Assembly: GCF_017581965.1 (NCBI RefSeq)
Contig: NZ_JAGEVF010000001.1
Coordinates: 62,001 to 126,000, forward strand
Reading direction: 5' to 3'
DNA length: 64,000 nucleotides
Source: Winogradskyella pelagia
GTDB taxonomy: Bacteria > Bacteroidota > Bacteroidia > Flavobacteriales > Flavobacteriaceae
Shown here piece by piece: positions 1 to 10,025 of this stretch. Numbering within the stretch: position 1 is the first letter of the stretch; each line of letters opens with the position of its first letter. Made by a program: the position numbers and the translations under genes. Under the pieces are notes generated by a model, which made no database searches, had not been told where the DNA came from, and saw only the letters and a list, made by a program, of their open reading frames with translations.

Positions 1-3000
1 ATTGGCATGTCTATGGTAAACAACATCGCCTGAAACTATGCCAGAAACTAAAAGACTAGAAAACTCATTAGAATCAGAATTTAGCACAAACTGCCCGTTA
101 TTAGTAACGTTGCCGTTAACCGTAATTGCATTTGCTTTGTCCAAGTTTAATGTCGCTCCGGTATTTACTTCTAGATTATTTACTGTGAAGTTTGAAGTGG
201 CGTTGTATGACCCATCTAAAACTAGAGCATTTTCTGCTCCTGTACTTGAGTTTGGAGCATTAGGTGTCCAATTGTTGTTTTGAAACAACAGACCATTAAA
301 TAAGTTTACGGTATAATCCTCGACTTCTCCGAAGCCAAATACTTCACATTCTGTTGGTATCGCATTATATTTCATGGCTACCCTCATTCTTGTGGCTCCA
401 TTTGGAATATTAGATGGCACTGTAAAGTTGCCGCTGACAGAAGCTGCTGTGGTTGGTGCTTGCGAAAATACTAACTCTCCAGTATCTGAAAAATCACCAT
501 CTCTGTTGTAATCTATCCAAACTGCATAACCCTCAGAAAAAGTTCCTCCAGGCCATGTTGGTGTTATCGTAATGCTATATTGCGTGTTTTTACTCATGTA
601 AGTTGAAATACTTGTAAAATCAGTATAGGATTGTCCTGTTGAACTATTATCTATTGTGTTAACTTGAACTCGACCTATAAATTCTTCACTAGGATTATTC
701 CCCTGTGATGGGCAATAATTTAATGGAGAAGCTGATAAGCCAATTTGATCAATAGCCATATCACTTGCAAAACCGTTTCCGGTTGTACCGACAAAACGTA
801 GTTTAATGATTTGATTGTTATAAGAACTCAAATCTATGGTCTCAGAATTCCAAGTATTACCTAAATCTCCTCCTGTTGAAAAAATATTTACCCAGTTATT
901 TCCGTCATCATTAGTAATCTCAACATCTAAGGTCCCTTGATTTGCTCCAAATAAGTGATAGTTAAATGTTAACAAACCATTATTTAAAATATTAAGGTCA
1001 AAACAGGGGCTTTCTAAAATAGCTGTTGCATTAGATCCAATTTCACCAGGACTACCATTTAATGAAGCTTCAAGGAATAAATAATTTCCACCACCAGTAA
1101 TATCATCTGATGGACCTGTATTGCCAGAAGGTGTTCCACCAGCGTCTACAATCCAATCACCGTCATCGCCAGAGGCCTGCGTCCAATCTCCTAGGTCAGA
1201 ATCAAAAGTCTCTGCATACGGAAACGTGTTAACCAAAGTCCCTGTACAAGTGATTACGTCAAGCGTTGTAAACACAAAGGAACTTGAATAAGCAGATGTT
1301 GAAGACCCACATCGTGTTCTTACTTGCACTTCGTATTCAGTTAATTGCGTTAAACCATTAATTGTGAAACTTTCAGTAGCTACATCAGTAATTTCATTCC
1401 ATACTGATGTGCCTGTCTCTCTGTATCTCAAATCATAAGTGGCAGATGGAATGTCGTCCCAGATCACCGTTGCGCTTGTATCTAAAATAGAACTTGTAGT
1501 TAGACCTGTTGGCGTAGTGGTAACACATGGTATTGTAAGGCCGATGACTTTAAAATCATCTATAAAAAAGCCTTCTCCGTTAGCTGAATAATTTTCGAAA
1601 TTATTATTGGAATCTGATTCCATTCTAAATCTAAACGATACGTTAGGCGACCCAAATATAGATGGATTGTTAGTCGCATCGATTACGATTTCTTCCATCA
1701 CCCATTTGTCCATGCGGTCACCATCATATAAATGTCCAGAGCTATTATTGCCTTGGAAAGGTTCGTTAGCATTTGGTTTATTAGCATGGTCATTGGTACT
1801 AGCTGTTGAAGATGGCTTAGTATATTTGCCGTTTAAATTTATCCAGGTTGTACCATTAGTCGATGCTTGCAGCTCAACGAAATCAAAATTACGCTCTAAG
1901 TCCCACTTAGTGTAAAACTGAACTAAGACCTCATTAGAATTGGATAAATCGTAGGTATTAGAGGTTGTTAAAGTCTTTTCGGTTCCATTAGCATATGGTA
2001 CGGCATTACCTGTTCTTAATGCGTTAGAATTTGAGTACGCATCAGCCGTGGTATTACTCCAACCACTATTATTCCACCCGGTTAATCCGTCAGTATCTGG
2101 GTTGTGAGCAAAAATCACTGTTGGCTGATAGTATTTTTCAATCGTAGCCTCATAAAAAACACCATCGTCATTAGATAAAGCTATCGTGAATTCAATTTTT
2201 TCATTAGGTTGAATTCCTGGGTCTAGTGTCATTGAAGCTGAAACATTGCGCTGCTCTAATACAGATATCCCAGATTGAGTTCCTGGTGAACTAATATTTG
2301 TGATATTTGAAGAAACTGGTGTCAAGGTTAAGGTAAAATCACTTGGCGCTTGACCTACCCGTTCAATTCCAAAATTTAGTGTTGGATTTAAACCTGTAAT
2401 ATCACTCTGAGTTAAATCGTGAAATTTTGCATATTTTCCACCATAATAAGCATTCATCAACGAAATACGCATCGATTGCTTTGCTATTGGAATAATCGTT
2501 GAAGGTGTTGGCCAAAACCATTCGCCTCCATGCTCTGGTGTAGTTGCTATGATGTTCTGTCCTGAGCCAACAGAAGTATTTCCGTCAGCACTTCCTCCTA
2601 GCATCCAATCATCCGCAATACCATTAGCTGGTGTAAATATTGTAGCACCCGAAACGTAGCGGTTATACTTGGTCATATCTTCATGCCAACTGTGCATTTC
2701 ATCCTCTCTACCAGAAACAAAAGTTGGGTTTCCACCATAAGGGTGCGGAATAGAATTAGCAAAAGAGTGATTCCAAATAGCTGTTTTAAAACTACGATTA
2801 AGAATAAAATCAACCATGATTTGTGTTTCCGGTTCAGAAGCTCGAGACGGTCCTCTGTAAGAATCACTGGTAGGTGTACCTGAAGATCCAATACCTGCAG
2901 AACCCCAGAAATAATCAAAGTTTCTGTTTAAATCGACACCTCTATTATTACTTGTATTAGTAGTACCTCCTGTATTTGGTCTTAGATTTTTACGTTGCAT

Positions 3001-3957
3001 ACCGCCTCCATCTCCAGAAAGGACACTATCTAAGTGTTCATTCCAACGCAAACCATCAGGGTTAACGACAGGAACAAAATAAAGTTCATTGTTGTCTACT
3101 AAGTTTTTGATTGCTAAATCGGTATCATAATTCTCTATGATGTACCACATAAAATACATATTGTTCATTAAGGCACTGACCTCACGTGAGTGGATCATAG
3201 AAGTAAATAAAATCTGTGGTTTAGTTCCTTCTGCAGTTGAACTTTCATTACCAGTTATCCTTATATAGTAAATGGTTTGCGGGTCCCAACGTGTGCCACC
3301 TTGACCTGAATACGTCGCAGGACCATTATCTTGCAGGTTAGTAATAGTATTTGCCGGATTTCCCCAGGTTCTTTGACCTGTAGGGGAAGCATCTTGTTTA
3401 ACTGAGACAATATCTAAGCCATTATTCACAGAAAAATCTCTCATGTCATCGAGTTCAGATAAAACTTGACCAAGAGTATAACAACCTCCCATAGAACCAA
3501 GCTCAAAATTCGCTGGCTTTACCCAGTCTTTCTCATTGAGTTCGGAGAATTGTAGATAATTATCAATTGTAGAATTTGAGATAGACCCTCTCTGTTGCAT
3601 ATTAGCGCTACCATCTGCTAAAGCTCGTGCATCTTCTAGTTGTGCAGCAAGTATTGCTGTAGGTAAATCTTGTTTTGCTCGCTCGGCATAAAAGGTAGAA
3701 ATATCACTTATTTTAGTCTGATAGGAAACACCTAGGCTATCTAAAGTATCTCTGTCTGAATCGGAGATATCTATAGTTATATTATTCCCTTGTTCTTCAT
3801 GCGTAATTCCGCAACGTAGGTCAACACCTTGTTGTGCCAACAAGTTAAGGGTTGACGCATCTGGGTTAAAAATAGTAATTCTTGAAAAGCCATCTTGCGA
3901 AAAGCTAAATTGAACAATAGATAGAAGTGTTACAATTAAGTAGGTAATTTTTCTCAT
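1..3957 (-). CDS. Secreted modular M14 zinc carboxypeptidase, 3' part missing
   Basis: This is a large secreted peptidase whose C-terminus lies beyond the left window edge; about 1,319 residues are visible and the frame is open to position 1. A signal peptide covers about residues 1-20. The M14 zinc motif HSRE is at residues 256-259, followed by the typical VDLNRNF box and a later NHSF that fits the third zinc ligand, so it should remove C-terminal residues from peptides. Downstream are a beta-sandwich region, a fibronectin type III domain (about 815-900), a MAM/jelly-roll-like region (about 910-1080) and a GEVED domain (about 1090-1200). Multidomain flavobacterial proteins of this type usually end in a T9SS sorting domain, which cannot be seen here. 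It is divergent from the ABC gene, with 205 bp between them. Confidence 0.88.
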   Translation of the reverse strand, partial: MRKITYLIVTLLSIVQFSFSQDGFSRITIFNPDASTLNLLAQQGVDLRCGITHEEQGNNITIDISDSDRDTLDSLGVSYQTKISDISTFYAERAKQDLPTAILAAQLEDARALADGSANMQQRGSISNSTIDNYLQFSELNEKDWVKPANFELGSMGGCYTLGQVLSELDDMRDFSVNNGLDIVSVKQDASPTGQRTWGNPANTITNLQDNGPATYSGQGGTRWDPQTIYYIRITGNESSTAEGTKPQILFTSMIHSREVSALMNNMYFMWYIIENYDTDLAIKNLVDNNELYFVPVVNPDGLRWNEHLDSVLSGDGGGMQRKNLRPNTGGTTNTSNNRGVDLNRNFDYFWGSAGIGSSGTPTSDSYRGPSRASEPETQIMVDFILNRSFKTAIWNHSFANSIPHPYGGNPTFVSGREDEMHSWHEDMTKYNRYVSGATIFTPANGIADDWMLGGSADGNTSVGSGQNIIATTPEHGGEWFWPTPSTIIPIAKQSMRISLMNAYYGGKYAKFHDLTQSDITGLNPTLNFGIERVGQAPSDFTLTLTPVSSNITNISSPGTQSGISVLEQRNVSASMTLDPGIQPNEKIEFTIALSNDDGVFYEATIEKYYQPTVIFAHNPDTDGLTGWNNSGWSNTTADAYSNSNALRTGNAVPYANGTEKTLTTSNTYDLSNSNEVLVQFYTKWDLERNFDFVELQASTNGTTWINLNGKYTKPSSTASTNDHANKPNANEPFQGNNSSGHLYDGDRMDKWVMEEIVIDATNNPSIFGSPNVSFRFRMESDSNNNFENYSANGEGFFIDDFKVIGLTIPCVTTTPTGLTTSSILDTSATVIWDDIPSATYDLRYRETGTSVWNEITDVATESFTINGLTQLTEYEVQVRTRCGSSTSAYSSSFVFTTLDVITCTGTLVNTFPYAETFDSDLGDWTQASGDDGDWIVDAGGTPSGNTGPSDDITGGGNYLFLEASLNGSPGEIGSNATAILESPCFDLNILNNGLLTFNYHLFGANQGTLDVEITNDDGNNWVNIFSTGGDLGNTWNSETIDLSSYNNQIIKLRFVGTTGNGFASDMAIDQIGLSASPLNYCPSQGNNPSEEFIGRVQVNTIDNSSTGQSYTDFTSISTYMSKNTQYSITITPTWPGGTFSEGYAVWIDYNRDGDFSDTGELVFSQAPTTAASVSGNFTVPSNIPNGATRMRVAMKYNAIPTECEVFGFGEVEDYTVNLFNGLLFQNNNWTPNAPNSSTGAENALVLDGSYNATSNFTVNNLEVNTGATLNLDKANAITVNGNVTNNGQFVLNSDSNEFSSLLVSGIVSGDVVYHRHAN

Positions 3958-4162
3958 TAGTTTGGGGTTAATGGATTTTATCGGTGCTAATATAAAATTT
4001 ATATTCATATTTTATCCATAAAATGCATATTTATTCGATGAAATGCAGGGTTAAAATTCATACAGAATAGTAAATCATTGATTTTATGCGTATTAAACCA
4101 TTATCTAATTTTTAGATAAAACCACGTATATGGATTAAATTCTGAAAAAATTATCTTTACAT

Positions 4163-5863
4163 ATGACAAATTCTCTTCTTTTAAAGGTTGAATCCTTAGC
4201 AATTTCCTTTAAAAACAAGGACCGTTACACGGAAATAATAAAATCTATTTCCTTTGAATTGCCTGTAAATTCGATTACAGCTATCGTGGGTGAATCTGGA
4301 TCTGGGAAATCTGTTACCGCTTTAGCGCTTATGGGATTACTCCCTCCAAAGCTTTCAAAACTTACAAGTGGAAATTTATTGTTTATGGGAAAGCAACTAA
4401 TTGGACTCCCTAATGAGCAATTCCGTAAAATCAGAGGAAAAGACATTGCAATGATTTTTCAGGAGCCTATGAGTTCATTAAATCCATCCATGCGCTGTGG
4501 GAATCAGGTTGCAGAAATTCTTAAAGAACATTGTGCCCTGAGCGAACTAGAAATTAGACAAGAAGTGCTTAATTTGTTTGAACAAGTAAAGCTGCCTAAT
4601 CCAAATAGAATATACAAAGCATACCCACATGAAATTTCTGGCGGACAAAAACAACGCGTTATGATTGCTATGGCCATAGCTTGTAAGCCCAAACTTCTCA
4701 TTGCAGATGAACCAACTACAGCACTCGATGTTACCGTGCAAAAAGAAATCTTAGACCTCCTTAAAGACATTCAGGGAAAAACGAAGATGAGCATTCTATT
4801 TATTTCTCATGATTTAGCTCTGGTTTCTGAATTAGCTCATAATGTCATTGTGATGTATAAAGGAGAAATAGTGGAACAAGGCACCAAATCTTCTATTTTC
4901 AATACCCCAGAACATCGCTACACCAAAGCACTAATTGGTGCAAGACCTTCAACAAATCAAAGATTAAAATCTCTTCCGACCATTTCTGATTTTATGTCTA
5001 ACTCGTTTAGAACCCAAATCATCACTAAAAAAGAACGACAGAAAAAACACAATGAATTATATGCCCAAAAGCCACTGCTAGAAATTAATGACGTTAAGAA
5101 AACATACGTGTCAAAAGTAGGCTGGTTTAAAAAAGATAGTCACTTTAACGCTGTAGATGGTGTCAGTTTCAATGTTTATCCTGGCGAAACTTTAGGTTTA
5201 GTTGGCGAATCTGGTTGTGGAAAATCTACATTAGGTAATGTGATTCTTCAACTAGATAAAGCAACTGCCGGAACCATAGTCTACAATGGTAAGGATATTA
5301 CGAATTTAAGTAAACCTGAAATGAGACAACTCCGAAAGGATATCCAAATAATTTTTCAAGATCCTTTTGCCTCGCTCAACCCAAGGCTTAGAGTTGGTGA
5401 AGCCATTTTAGAACCAATGAAAGTTTATAATATAGGAAACAACTCTAAAGATCGTAAACAACGTGTTTTGGATATTTTAGTTAGTGTCGGTCTTACTGAA
5501 GAAGCTTTTGACCGGTTTCCACATGAATTTTCTGGTGGCCAAAGACAGCGTATTGGCATTGCCAGAACCATTGCCCTAAAACCCAAACTTATCATCTGTG
5601 ACGAATCCGTTTCTGCATTGGATATCTCTGTACAGGCCCAAGTCTTAAATTTACTAAATGACCTTAAGGTTAAATTTGGCTTTACCTATATTTTTATTTC
5701 TCATGACCTCAGCGTTGTAAAATATATGGCAGACCAATTAGTAGTAATGAACAATGGGGAAATTGAAGAAATTGGAGAAGCAGATAGCGTGTTTGCAAAT
5801 CCACAAAAGGATTATACAAAACGGCTCATAAATGCCATCCCCGGCCGTATCGAAAAAGCTTAA
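4163..5863 (+). CDS. Double-ATPase ABC transporter protein, oligopeptide/dipeptide type (DppD-DppF fusion)
   Basis: The protein carries two complete ABC ATPase domains in one chain, as in YejF and other fused peptide-import ATPases, and would power uptake of peptides or similar solutes from the cytoplasmic side. Domain 1 has Walker A GESGSGKS (43-50), signature SGGQ (about 159) and Walker B LLIADEP (about 178-184). Domain 2 has Walker A GESGCGKS (348-355), signature SGGQ (457-460) and Walker B with D480-E481. Between the two lies the oligopeptide-family linker. No permease or solute-binding protein is encoded next to it, so the partners must be elsewhere. The GH3 gene follows after 34 bp and is probably cotranscribed. 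Confidence 0.9.
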   Translation: MTNSLLLKVESLAISFKNKDRYTEIIKSISFELPVNSITAIVGESGSGKSVTALALMGLLPPKLSKLTSGNLLFMGKQLIGLPNEQFRKIRGKDIAMIFQEPMSSLNPSMRCGNQVAEILKEHCALSELEIRQEVLNLFEQVKLPNPNRIYKAYPHEISGGQKQRVMIAMAIACKPKLLIADEPTTALDVTVQKEILDLLKDIQGKTKMSILFISHDLALVSELAHNVIVMYKGEIVEQGTKSSIFNTPEHRYTKALIGARPSTNQRLKSLPTISDFMSNSFRTQIITKKERQKKHNELYAQKPLLEINDVKKTYVSKVGWFKKDSHFNAVDGVSFNVYPGETLGLVGESGCGKSTLGNVILQLDKATAGTIVYNGKDITNLSKPEMRQLRKDIQIIFQDPFASLNPRLRVGEAILEPMKVYNIGNNSKDRKQRVLDILVSVGLTEEAFDRFPHEFSGGQRQRIGIARTIALKPKLIICDESVSALDISVQAQVLNLLNDLKVKFGFTYIFISHDLSVVKYMADQLVVMNNGEIEEIGEADSVFANPQKDYTKRLINAIPGRIEKA

Positions 5864-5897
5864 CTTATTTCTATTAAAACTATAACCGCTCAATAAC

Positions 5898-8186
5898 ATG
5901 CAAGTAAAAATCACATTATATCTATTAATAAGTCTAATTGTTTCGAGCTGTATGGATCCTAAAGAAGATATATCCAATATTTCAATAGAACATGAGAGTA
6001 TTTCCCATAAAGTAGATTCGCTGATGTCATTAATGACTTTAGAGGAAAAAGTTGGACAAATGAATATGTATTCTGATTTTTGGGAGGCAACTGGACCTCT
6101 GCCAACTGAAGCAACGTCAAAATATAAATTCGACCACTTAAAAAAAGGGATGGTAGGTGCTATGTTAAATGTTCATGGTGTAGAACACATCAAAAAAATT
6201 CAACAAATTGCTGTTGAAGAGTCTAGACTTGGCATACCGCTTCTTTTTGGCTATGACGTTATTCACGGGTTTAAAACAATTAGCCCTATTCCACTTGCCG
6301 AAGCAGCGAGTTGGGATTTAACTGCTATTGAAAAATCTGCTAGAATTGCAGCTATTGAAGCTTCAGCGACAGGACTTAATTGGACTTTTGCTCCCATGGT
6401 TGATGTTACAAGAGATGCACGTTGGGGCCGAGTAATGGAAGGAGCAGGGGAAGATCCTTATCTAGGTAGTAAAATAGCGATTGCCAGGGTTAAAGGATTT
6501 CAGGGAGAAAATCTCAGCGACCTAAATACCATAGCAGCATGTGCCAAACATTTTGCGGCCTATGGATTTGTTGAATCTGGGAAAGAATATAATTCTGTAG
6601 ATATTGGAACGTCTACCTTATACAATATTATTTTGCCGCCTTTTAAATCAGCTGCTGATGCTGGAGTAAAGACGTTTATGAATTCCTTTAATGATCTTAA
6701 TGGAATCCCTGTTACAGCAAGCAAAGAATTACAAAGAGACTTGCTAAAAGGGCAATGGAACTTTCAAGGTTTTATAGTTTCTGACTGGGCATCTATTAAG
6801 GAACTTATTTCTTGGGGATACGCAAAAAACGAAAGTGAAGCTGCAAAATTGGCTGTAAGCGCAGGAAGTGATATGGACATGGAAGGATACGCATACATTA
6901 ATGCGCTAGTGGACCTTGTAAAAGAAGGGGGGGTTGATGAACAAAAAATAAATGATGCCGTTTCAAGGATTTTGAGATTGAAATTTGAATTAGGCCTTTT
7001 TGATAACCCCTACAAATATTGCAATGAGGCGGTTGAAACAGAAAAATTAGGACATAAAACGCATCATACAGCCGCATTAGATATGGCAAAAAAATCTATT
7101 GTTCTTCTTAAAAATGAAACCAATATTCTTCCCTTAAAAAAAACCGGACAACGAATTGCCTTAATCGGACCATTGGCAAATGATAACCACAGCCCACTCG
7201 GAAATTGGCGAGCGGCAGCAGAACCTAATAGTGCAGTTTCCGTTTTAGAAGGAATGGCTTCTTTTAAAGGAAATTCCATTGTTTATGAGAAGGGTGTCGA
7301 TTTAGTAAATGGTGATATCTCATTTGCAAAAGAAGGTGAAATAAATATGACAGATACAAGTCAAATAAAAACAGCTGTCAAATCCGCTTTAAATGCAGAC
7401 GTCGTTATTATGGTGCTTGGTGAACATGGATTTCAGAGTGGTGAGGCTAGAAGTAAAACCAACTTAAATCTACCTGGGCTTCAGCAAAAATTATTAAAAG
7501 CTGTTTATGAGGTCAATCAAAATATAGTTCTCGTCTTAAATAGCGGAAGGCCATTGGCCATTGATTGGGCGGCAGAACATATACCCAGTATAATTATGGG
7601 TTGGCAACTAGGCTCTCAAAGTGGAAATGCTATTGCTCAAGTTTTATACGGTGATTATGTGCCAAGTGCTAAGCTGCCCATGAGCATTCCAAGAAGTGTT
7701 GGTCAAATACCAATATACTACAATCATAAAAACACTGGAAGACCAACTAATAGAGAAAATAATGTATTTTGGTCGCACTATTTAGACTCTGAAAATTCCC
7801 CCTTGTATCCGTTTGGGTTTGGCCTTAGCTATACCGAATTTAAATACGGAAACTTAAAAACAAATCAGGACAAATATACCGTTGATGATATAATAGAAAT
7901 TTCAGTTAAAGTTTCAAATATTGGATCTTTTGATGGCAAAGAAGTGGTTCAGCTCTACATCAGGGATTTGCTTGCATCTATAACAAGACCAGTTAAAGAA
8001 TTAAAAGGATTTAAATTAGTGAAATTTAAAAAAGGAGAAACTAAAAAAGTCACCTTTAATTTGTCAAAAGAGGATCTTGGTTTCTATAACAATACAGGAG
8101 AATTTGTAGTTGAACCTGGTGAATTTGAAATATTCATAGGTGGAAGTTCTGAAAGTAGACTAAATACAACTATTACACTTAAATAG
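5898..8186 (+). CDS. bglX: Glycoside hydrolase family 3 beta-glucosidase, lipoprotein
   Basis: This is a BglX-type beta-glucosidase (762 aa, normal length) that releases terminal beta-linked glucose from oligosaccharides. The N-terminus is a lipoprotein signal with the lipobox Cys at residue 18, so it is membrane-anchored, probably facing the periplasm or cell surface. The family block RDARWGRVMEGAGEDPYL and the KHFAAYG motif are present, and the nucleophile is D296 in VSDWAS. A (beta/alpha)-barrel is followed by the GH3 C-terminal sandwich and a fibronectin III-like domain near residues 670-750. It lies 34 bp after the ABC gene. GH3 specificity varies (glucosidase, xylosidase, N-acetylglucosaminidase), so the substrate is inferred; the BglX-like motifs favour glucosidase. 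Confidence 0.9.
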   Translation: MQVKITLYLLISLIVSSCMDPKEDISNISIEHESISHKVDSLMSLMTLEEKVGQMNMYSDFWEATGPLPTEATSKYKFDHLKKGMVGAMLNVHGVEHIKKIQQIAVEESRLGIPLLFGYDVIHGFKTISPIPLAEAASWDLTAIEKSARIAAIEASATGLNWTFAPMVDVTRDARWGRVMEGAGEDPYLGSKIAIARVKGFQGENLSDLNTIAACAKHFAAYGFVESGKEYNSVDIGTSTLYNIILPPFKSAADAGVKTFMNSFNDLNGIPVTASKELQRDLLKGQWNFQGFIVSDWASIKELISWGYAKNESEAAKLAVSAGSDMDMEGYAYINALVDLVKEGGVDEQKINDAVSRILRLKFELGLFDNPYKYCNEAVETEKLGHKTHHTAALDMAKKSIVLLKNETNILPLKKTGQRIALIGPLANDNHSPLGNWRAAAEPNSAVSVLEGMASFKGNSIVYEKGVDLVNGDISFAKEGEINMTDTSQIKTAVKSALNADVVIMVLGEHGFQSGEARSKTNLNLPGLQQKLLKAVYEVNQNIVLVLNSGRPLAIDWAAEHIPSIIMGWQLGSQSGNAIAQVLYGDYVPSAKLPMSIPRSVGQIPIYYNHKNTGRPTNRENNVFWSHYLDSENSPLYPFGFGLSYTEFKYGNLKTNQDKYTVDDIIEISVKVSNIGSFDGKEVVQLYIRDLLASITRPVKELKGFKLVKFKKGETKKVTFNLSKEDLGFYNNTGEFVVEPGEFEIFIGGSSESRLNTTITLK

Positions 8187-8232
8187 TCCTGATTATTAAA
8201 ATAAAAAATATTCACACCATAACTAATATAAG

Positions 8233-8358
8233 TTATAGCATGAATATCTTCTTAGTTAATTTTAAAACATTGGAGACTAACTGCAATGTACTTTTAAAAT
8301 TAGAAACGACGCTGTTGTCGTTAAAAGTAGGTTCTGGTAGATTTGGGTCTGTTTTCAT
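8233..8358 (-). CDS. Possible 41-residue small protein
   Basis: On the minus strand an ATG at 8358 opens a 41-codon frame ending in TAA at 8233. The product has an acidic, Pro-rich start (MKTDPNLPEP) and a basic, hydrophobic C-terminus (LKLTKKIFML). I recognise no family and see no convincing ribosome binding site, although flavobacterial sites are weak anyway. It lies just downstream of the repeated TAGATTTGGG elements. It may be a chance ORF. Confidence 0.2.
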   Translation of the reverse strand: MKTDPNLPEPTFNDNSVVSNFKSTLQLVSNVLKLTKKIFML

Positions 8359-8432
8359 AAGCGGTTATTTATGATAGATTTGGGGCAAATCATAAATTAA
8401 GTTTATGGTAAATTTGGTTAACTAGATTTGGG
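8338..8432. repeat. Three exact copies of TAGATTTGGG
   Basis: The 10-mer TAGATTTGGG occurs at 8338-8347, 8375-8384 and 8423-8432, with a weaker relative TAAATTTGGT at 8409-8418. Three identical 10-mers in under 100 bp are unlikely by chance. Each contains a TAnnTTTG match on the plus strand; on the minus strand the element reads CCCAAATCTA. The function is unknown. Confidence 0.5.
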
Positions 8433-8541
8433 AGTGCTAATATGAGATAAAATTCAATTAAATCGGTTAAAAACCATTATAAATCGATAAAGTGCATATT
8501 TTTTTAACATTTATAAGAATTACAAACCAAATAATCCACAA

Positions 8542-8567
8542 AAAAACCACTTCAAAAAGTGGTTTTT
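8542..8567 (-). terminator. Rho-independent terminator of scoAB
   Basis: An 11-bp perfect stem (AAAAACCACTT and its complement) with a four-base loop is followed on the minus strand by a T run. It lies 20 bp past the scoB stop codon. Confidence 0.85.
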
Positions 8568-8587
8568 CTGTCTAAGAAAACTGTTAG

Positions 8588-9241
8588 TTATATTTTCATT
8601 TCCGGAATATTACCTTCTATAATAAGGTTTCCCGCTGTGGCTTTTTCTATATCTTCTACTGAGACACCTGGCGCACGTTCTAAAAGTTTAAACCCATCTT
8701 CTGTTACTTCGAGAACTGCCAAATTTGTTACAATCTTTTTTACACAGCCTACACCTGTCAAAGGCAATGAACAACTTTTTAAAAGTTTAGATGCTCCTGC
8801 TCTATTGGTATGCATCATAGCAACAATTATATTTTCCGCGCTCGCCACAAGATCCATAGCACCTCCCATACCTTTTACCATTTTACCTGGAATTTTCCAA
8901 TTAGCGATATCGCCATTTTCTGAAACTTCCATCGCACCAAGGATTGTTAAATCTACATGTTGTCCTCTTATCATCGAAAAACTCATTGCCGAATCAAAAA
9001 AACTTGCTCCTGGTAATGTGGTAATGGTTTGCTTACCTGCGTTAATAATATCAGCGTCCTCTTCGCCCTCAAAAGGAAATGGCCCCATACCGAGTACACC
9101 ATTTTCACTTTGAAACTCAACTTCAATATCTTCTCTTACAAAATTGGCAACCAAAGTAGGTATACCTATACCTAGATTTACATAGTAGCCATCCTTAACT
9201 TCTTGAGCTATTCGTTTTGCTATTCCGGTTTTATCTAACAT
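8588..9241 (-). CDS. scoB: Succinyl-CoA:3-ketoacid CoA transferase, subunit B
   Basis: This is the catalytic beta subunit (217 aa) of a family I CoA transferase, which moves CoA from succinyl-CoA to acetoacetate or a similar 3-oxoacid in the cytoplasm, allowing use of ketone bodies and branched-chain or aromatic breakdown products. The active-site glutamate is E46 in the SENG motif, followed by the GMGPFP loop, and the GGAMDLV block near the middle is typical. It follows scoA with one base between them, so the subunits are translated from one message. AtoA-type butyryl/acetate transferases look similar, so the exact donor is inferred. Confidence 0.93.
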   Translation of the reverse strand: MLDKTGIAKRIAQEVKDGYYVNLGIGIPTLVANFVREDIEVEFQSENGVLGMGPFPFEGEEDADIINAGKQTITTLPGASFFDSAMSFSMIRGQHVDLTILGAMEVSENGDIANWKIPGKMVKGMGGAMDLVASAENIIVAMMHTNRAGASKLLKSCSLPLTGVGCVKKIVTNLAVLEVTEDGFKLLERAPGVSVEDIEKATAGNLIIEGNIPEMKI

Positions 9242-9242
9242 A

Positions 9243-9944
9243 TTATTTACGTGGTCTTACTGTTCTTTGCTCTATTCGTTTTTCAAAATGTGCCCCTTTA
9301 AAAATGCGTTGCACAAAAATTCCAGGAATGTGTATTTGGTTTGGGTCAAGTTCTCCTACAGGTAATAATTCTTCAACTTCCACCACGGTAATTTTAGCAG
9401 CACCGCACATATTTGGATTAAAGTTTCTGGCTGTTCCCTTAAAAACTAAATTTCCGGCCACGTCACCTTTCCAAGCTTTTATAAATCCAAAATCTGCATC
9501 AAAAGCATGCTCTAAAACATGCATCTTTCCATTAAATGCTCTAGTTTCCTTCCCTTCCTCTACTTCTGTTCCATAGCCAGCAGGTGTGTAGAAAGCTGGG
9601 ATTCCTGCCTGAGCTGCTCTACAGCGCTCAGCGAGGGTGCCTTGTGGAATTAATTCTACCTCTAGCTCTCCAGATAGCATCTGGCGCTCAAACTCATCAT
9701 TTTCACCTACATATGACGAAATCATTTTCTTTATTTGCCTTTGCTGAAGGAGTAGCCCTAAGCCAAAATCGTCAACACCAGCATTATTAGAAATACAAGT
9801 TAATCCCTTTATATTTCGCTTTACCAATTCGGCGATAGAATTTTCTGGAATTCCCGAAAGACCAAAACCACCAAACACAAAGGTCATATTGTCTTTTACA
9901 CCATCTAATGCCTCAGAGACATTAGCCACTGTTTTATTAATCAT
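9243..9944 (-). CDS. scoA: Succinyl-CoA:3-ketoacid CoA transferase, subunit A
   Basis: This is the alpha subunit of the CoA transferase and pairs with ScoB. The [10 protein letters not shown] segment near residues 25-34 is the CoA-binding glycine loop, and a block beginning [12 protein letters not shown] follows. I choose the ATG at 9944 (233 aa, [13 protein letters not shown]) over an upstream start at 9995, because the 17 extra residues are hydrophobic and not part of the family. The gene begins 81 bp after the PBP1A stop and may have its own promoter there. Confidence 0.92.
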   Translation of the reverse strand: MINKTVANVSEALDGVKDNMTFVFGGFGLSGIPENSIAELVKRNIKGLTCISNNAGVDDFGLGLLLQQRQIKKMISSYVGENDEFERQMLSGELEVELIPQGTLAERCRAAQAGIPAFYTPAGYGTEVEEGKETRAFNGKMHVLEHAFDADFGFIKAWKGDVAGNLVFKGTARNFNPNMCGAAKITVVEVEELLPVGELDPNQIHIPGIFVQRIFKGAHFEKRIEQRTVRPRK

Positions 9945-10025
9945 AAAACTAAATATTTGTTTACCGAAAAATACAAAACTGAAGGCAGAAATCATTACAA
10001 TTTCCGATAAGAAAACTAAGTGAAT

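Larger units (their letters stand above)
8187..8587. other. 401-bp convergent intergenic region
   Basis: This gap lies between bglX and scoB, which converge on it, so neither needs a promoter here. It holds a possible 41-residue minus-strand ORF, three exact copies of a 10-bp repeat and the scoB terminator, all listed separately. No tRNA or known riboswitch is apparent. Confidence 0.6.

Noticed and set aside
4152-4159. TATCTTTA as promoter of the ABC gene
   Set aside because: The last base differs from TAnnTTTG and the box ends three bases before the ATG; the true promoter may lie further upstream.
8559-9113. 184-codon plus-strand ORF
   Set aside because: It runs antisense to scoB, whose motifs and partner subunit are clear; a composition shadow.
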